Shown here piece after piece: positions 6,188-7,575 of a DNA stretch of 7,575 nucleotides. The notes under the pieces were generated by a model. The model made no database searches and was not told the DNA's origin. It was given only the letters and a program-made list of their open reading frames with translations. Origin of the DNA: Thioalkalivibrio sp. (GTDB lineage Bacteria > Pseudomonadota > Gammaproteobacteria > Ectothiorhodospirales > Ectothiorhodospiraceae); contig PULL01000111.1 in the NCBI GenBank assembly GCA_003550945.1, positions 1 through 7,575 on the forward strand, read 5' to 3'. Positions within the stretch are counted from its first letter, which is position 1; every line of letters begins with the position of its first letter. The translations under genes were made by a program, and so were the position numbers.

Positions 6188-6280
6188 AATCCCCCTGTCC
6201 GATGCGGTGGATCATAAAGCCGCCCGCACCGCTGGCACAGAATCAGGCCCTCGACCCCCCGGAAAATCAACCGCCTACAT

Positions 6281-6285
6281 AGGAG
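6281..6285 (+). promoter_or_regulatory. Ribosome binding site of hemY
   Basis: AGGAG lies 7 bases before the ATG at 6293, a strong Shine-Dalgarno match with near-ideal spacing. It fixes the hemY start. Confidence 0.8.
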
Positions 6286-6292
6286 TAATCCC

Positions 6293-7575
6293 ATGCGCAC
6301 CGCGATCATTGGCGCCGGCATCAGTGGATTGACTACGGCTTTTTACCTCGAAAAGGCCCGTTCCGATCGAGAAATTCATATGTTTGATGCCGAACCGATG
6401 CCTGGCGGCACGATGCGGACGGACACCCTGAACGGGTTCCACTTCGAGGCGGGGGGCAACGGGTTCCTGACCAACAAGCCCGACAGCATGCAACTGGTGA
6501 AGGATTCCGGGGCGGAAGATCTGCTGTTGCCCAGTTCGGATGCGGCGCGCAAGCGTTATATCTACACCGACCAGCTGCACCGGCTGCCCGAAGCACCTTT
6601 GCCCTTTCTGGCGACGCGCCTGATCGGCACGGGGGCGAAGCTCCGGCTGGCCGGAGAGTTTTTCGTCCGGAAGCGGCGGGAGCAGGGCGAGGAGACGTTG
6701 CAGGCCTTTGGCTACCGGCGCGTCGGCAAGGAGTTCACAGATGTTTTTCTCGACGCGATGACCGCGGGGATTTACGCGACCACGCCCGACCGGGTCTCGG
6801 TGAATGCCGCGTTCCCACTGGTGGTGCGCCTGGAGCAGGAACACGGCGGACTGTTCAAGGGGATGCTCGCGCGGCGCAAGAAGCAGGCGGGTCCAGGGGG
6901 GATCCTGATGAGTTTCAAGGGTGGGGTCGGAAGTTTCATCGCGCACCTGCAGCGGGCGATCCAGGCCGAGTGGCACTTCGGCGCGCCGGTGACCGAGGTC
7001 ACCCGTGAAGACGGCGGCTACCGCCTGCGAGCGGGCGACTACGAGGGCGTCTTCGACCAGGTGGTGATCAGCACGCAGGCGCATGCGGCTGCCGCGATGC
7101 TGCAGGGGATGGACGCCGAGCTCGCGAAGAGACTGGCTGACATCGAGTACTCGCCGGTGGCGGTGGTCGGGTTGGGTTGGAAGCAACTGGATCACCCGCT
7201 CGACGGTTTCGGGCTGCTGACTACGACCAGCGCGAAGCTGCCGGTGCTCGGTGTGCTTTGGGACAGCAGCATCTTCCCGGACCGCGCGCCGGAGGGCTCG
7301 AAAAGCGTGCGCGTGATGATCGGAGGGCAGCGCGACCCCCAGCTCGTGCAACAGGACGAGGCCGGGTTGATCCGAACCGCGCGCGATGGGGTTCGCATCA
7401 CGATGGGCGTGGAGAAGGAGCCGGACGTGACCTTCGTGCAGCGCTGGGACAACGGAATTCCGTCCTATCGCGTTGGGCACATCGCCGCGGTGGACGCGAT
7501 TTTCGATCACCTCGGGCAGTATCCGGGCCTGCACCTCGGTGGCAACGCCTACCGCGGGATCGCGATGAACGACTG
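6293..7575 (+). CDS. hemY: Protoporphyrinogen oxidase, FAD-dependent HemY type, C-terminus cut by window edge
   Basis: I translated this gene by hand: 427 complete codons with no stop before the right edge. The enzyme oxidises protoporphyrinogen IX to protoporphyrin IX in heme synthesis (coproporphyrinogen III in some lineages), using FAD. Domains seen: N-terminal dinucleotide-binding GAGISGLTTAFYLE (residues 7-20), an acidic residue after the second strand (Asp32) with GG at 38-39, FEAGGNGFLTNKP (51-63), the family stretch GIYATTPDRVSVNAAFP (159-175), SFKGGVG (207-213), and the C-terminal FAD-binding motif HLGGNAYRGIAMND (414-427). About 30-40 residues are missing compared with the usual length near 460. 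The start is set by AGGAG 7 bases upstream. Many gammaproteobacteria use the unrelated flavodoxin-like HemG or HemJ, so the FAD type is less common there. It is often labelled hemG in databases. A general amine oxidase is unlikely given the combined motifs. It is divergent to the antiporter operon, and a functional link is not evident. Confidence 0.92.
   Translation, partial: MRTAIIGAGISGLTTAFYLEKARSDREIHMFDAEPMPGGTMRTDTLNGFHFEAGGNGFLTNKPDSMQLVKDSGAEDLLLPSSDAARKRYIYTDQLHRLPEAPLPFLATRLIGTGAKLRLAGEFFVRKRREQGEETLQAFGYRRVGKEFTDVFLDAMTAGIYATTPDRVSVNAAFPLVVRLEQEHGGLFKGMLARRKKQAGPGGILMSFKGGVGSFIAHLQRAIQAEWHFGAPVTEVTREDGGYRLRAGDYEGVFDQVVISTQAHAAAAMLQGMDAELAKRLADIEYSPVAVVGLGWKQLDHPLDGFGLLTTTSAKLPVLGVLWDSSIFPDRAPEGSKSVRVMIGGQRDPQLVQQDEAGLIRTARDGVRITMGVEKEPDVTFVQRWDNGIPSYRVGHIAAVDAIFDHLGQYPGLHLGGNAYRGIAMND

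Larger units (their letters stand above)
6124..6292. promoter_or_regulatory. Divergent intergenic region between mrp operon and hemY
   Basis: These 169 bases separate two divergent start codons and must contain the promoters of both units unless one is transcribed from inside the other. The region holds an inverted repeat at 6173-6187, a looser one (GCGGTG 6204-6209 with CACCGC 6227-6232), and AT-rich patches around 6151-6156 and 6211-6218 in otherwise GC-rich DNA. I found no pair of -35 and -10 boxes with normal spacing that clearly stands out on either strand. No small reading frame or structured RNA element is convincing here. Confidence 0.6.

Noticed and set aside
6204..6232. Inverted repeat GCGGTG/CACCGC as a possible terminator or operator
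   Set aside because: The arms are only 6 bp with a 17-base gap and no T run follows; a terminator makes no sense between divergent starts.
6124..6321. N-terminal extension of MrpE to 6321
   Set aside because: It would run into the hemY start and add 66 residues not typical of MnhE. The internal ATG at 6123 has a GGAG before it and gives normal length.
6275..7534. Minus-strand open frame of 419 codons opposite hemY
   Set aside because: The plus strand encodes a clear HemY with its own ribosome binding site and FAD motifs across the same stretch; the antisense frame is His/Arg/Pro-rich without domains.

Overview
The window is GC-rich DNA, very dense in genes, and holds two divergent transcription units separated by 169 bases. 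Nine membrane-protein genes on the minus strand (6123 down to position 1, running off the left edge) form one operon for an Mrp/Mnh-type cation/proton antiporter module. One gene on the plus strand (6293 to the right edge) encodes a HemY-type FAD-dependent protoporphyrinogen oxidase and is cut by the window end. The GC-rich codon use and the combination of genes suggest a proteobacterium. A haloalkaliphilic gammaproteobacterium of the Ectothiorhodospiraceae/Thioalkalivibrio kind would fit a large Mrp locus, but that is a guess and not something the sequence proves.

In transcription order the minus-strand genes are: mrpE (6123-5590), mrpF (5593-5303), mrpG (5306-4989), a stand-alone MbhD/DUF4040 protein (4989-4720), an MbhE-MrpB fusion (4723-4022), mrpC (4025-3717), then three consecutive proton-channel subunits of the MrpA/MrpD/NuoL-M-N family (3720-2260, 2260-764 and 767-off the edge). 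Every junction overlaps by 1 or 4 bases (TGATG, ATGA or GTGA), so the genes are almost certainly translated in a coupled way and their products assembled together.

The order E-F-G-D-(E+F)-G-H matches the membrane antiporter module of archaeal Mbh-type respiratory complexes, and resembles the split-MrpA type of Mrp cluster, more than the classical mrpABCDEFG operon. The C-terminal part of a classical MrpA is present as separate pieces: MbhD alone, and MbhE fused to the N terminus of MrpB. No single large MrpA (about 800 residues) is seen. The module should exchange cytoplasmic Na+ (or K+) for external H+, or couple ion movement to a partner enzyme encoded to the left of the window. The third channel subunit has Ala where its sister has the conserved TM5 glutamate, while keeping the two central lysines.

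The intergenic region 6124-6292 must hold the start signals of both units. It has a GCCGGC-CTA-GCCGGC inverted repeat, two weak -10-like boxes on the minus strand, and a good Shine-Dalgarno sequence before hemY. No RNA genes, insertion sequences, CRISPR arrays or terminators were seen; both units leave the window before ending.
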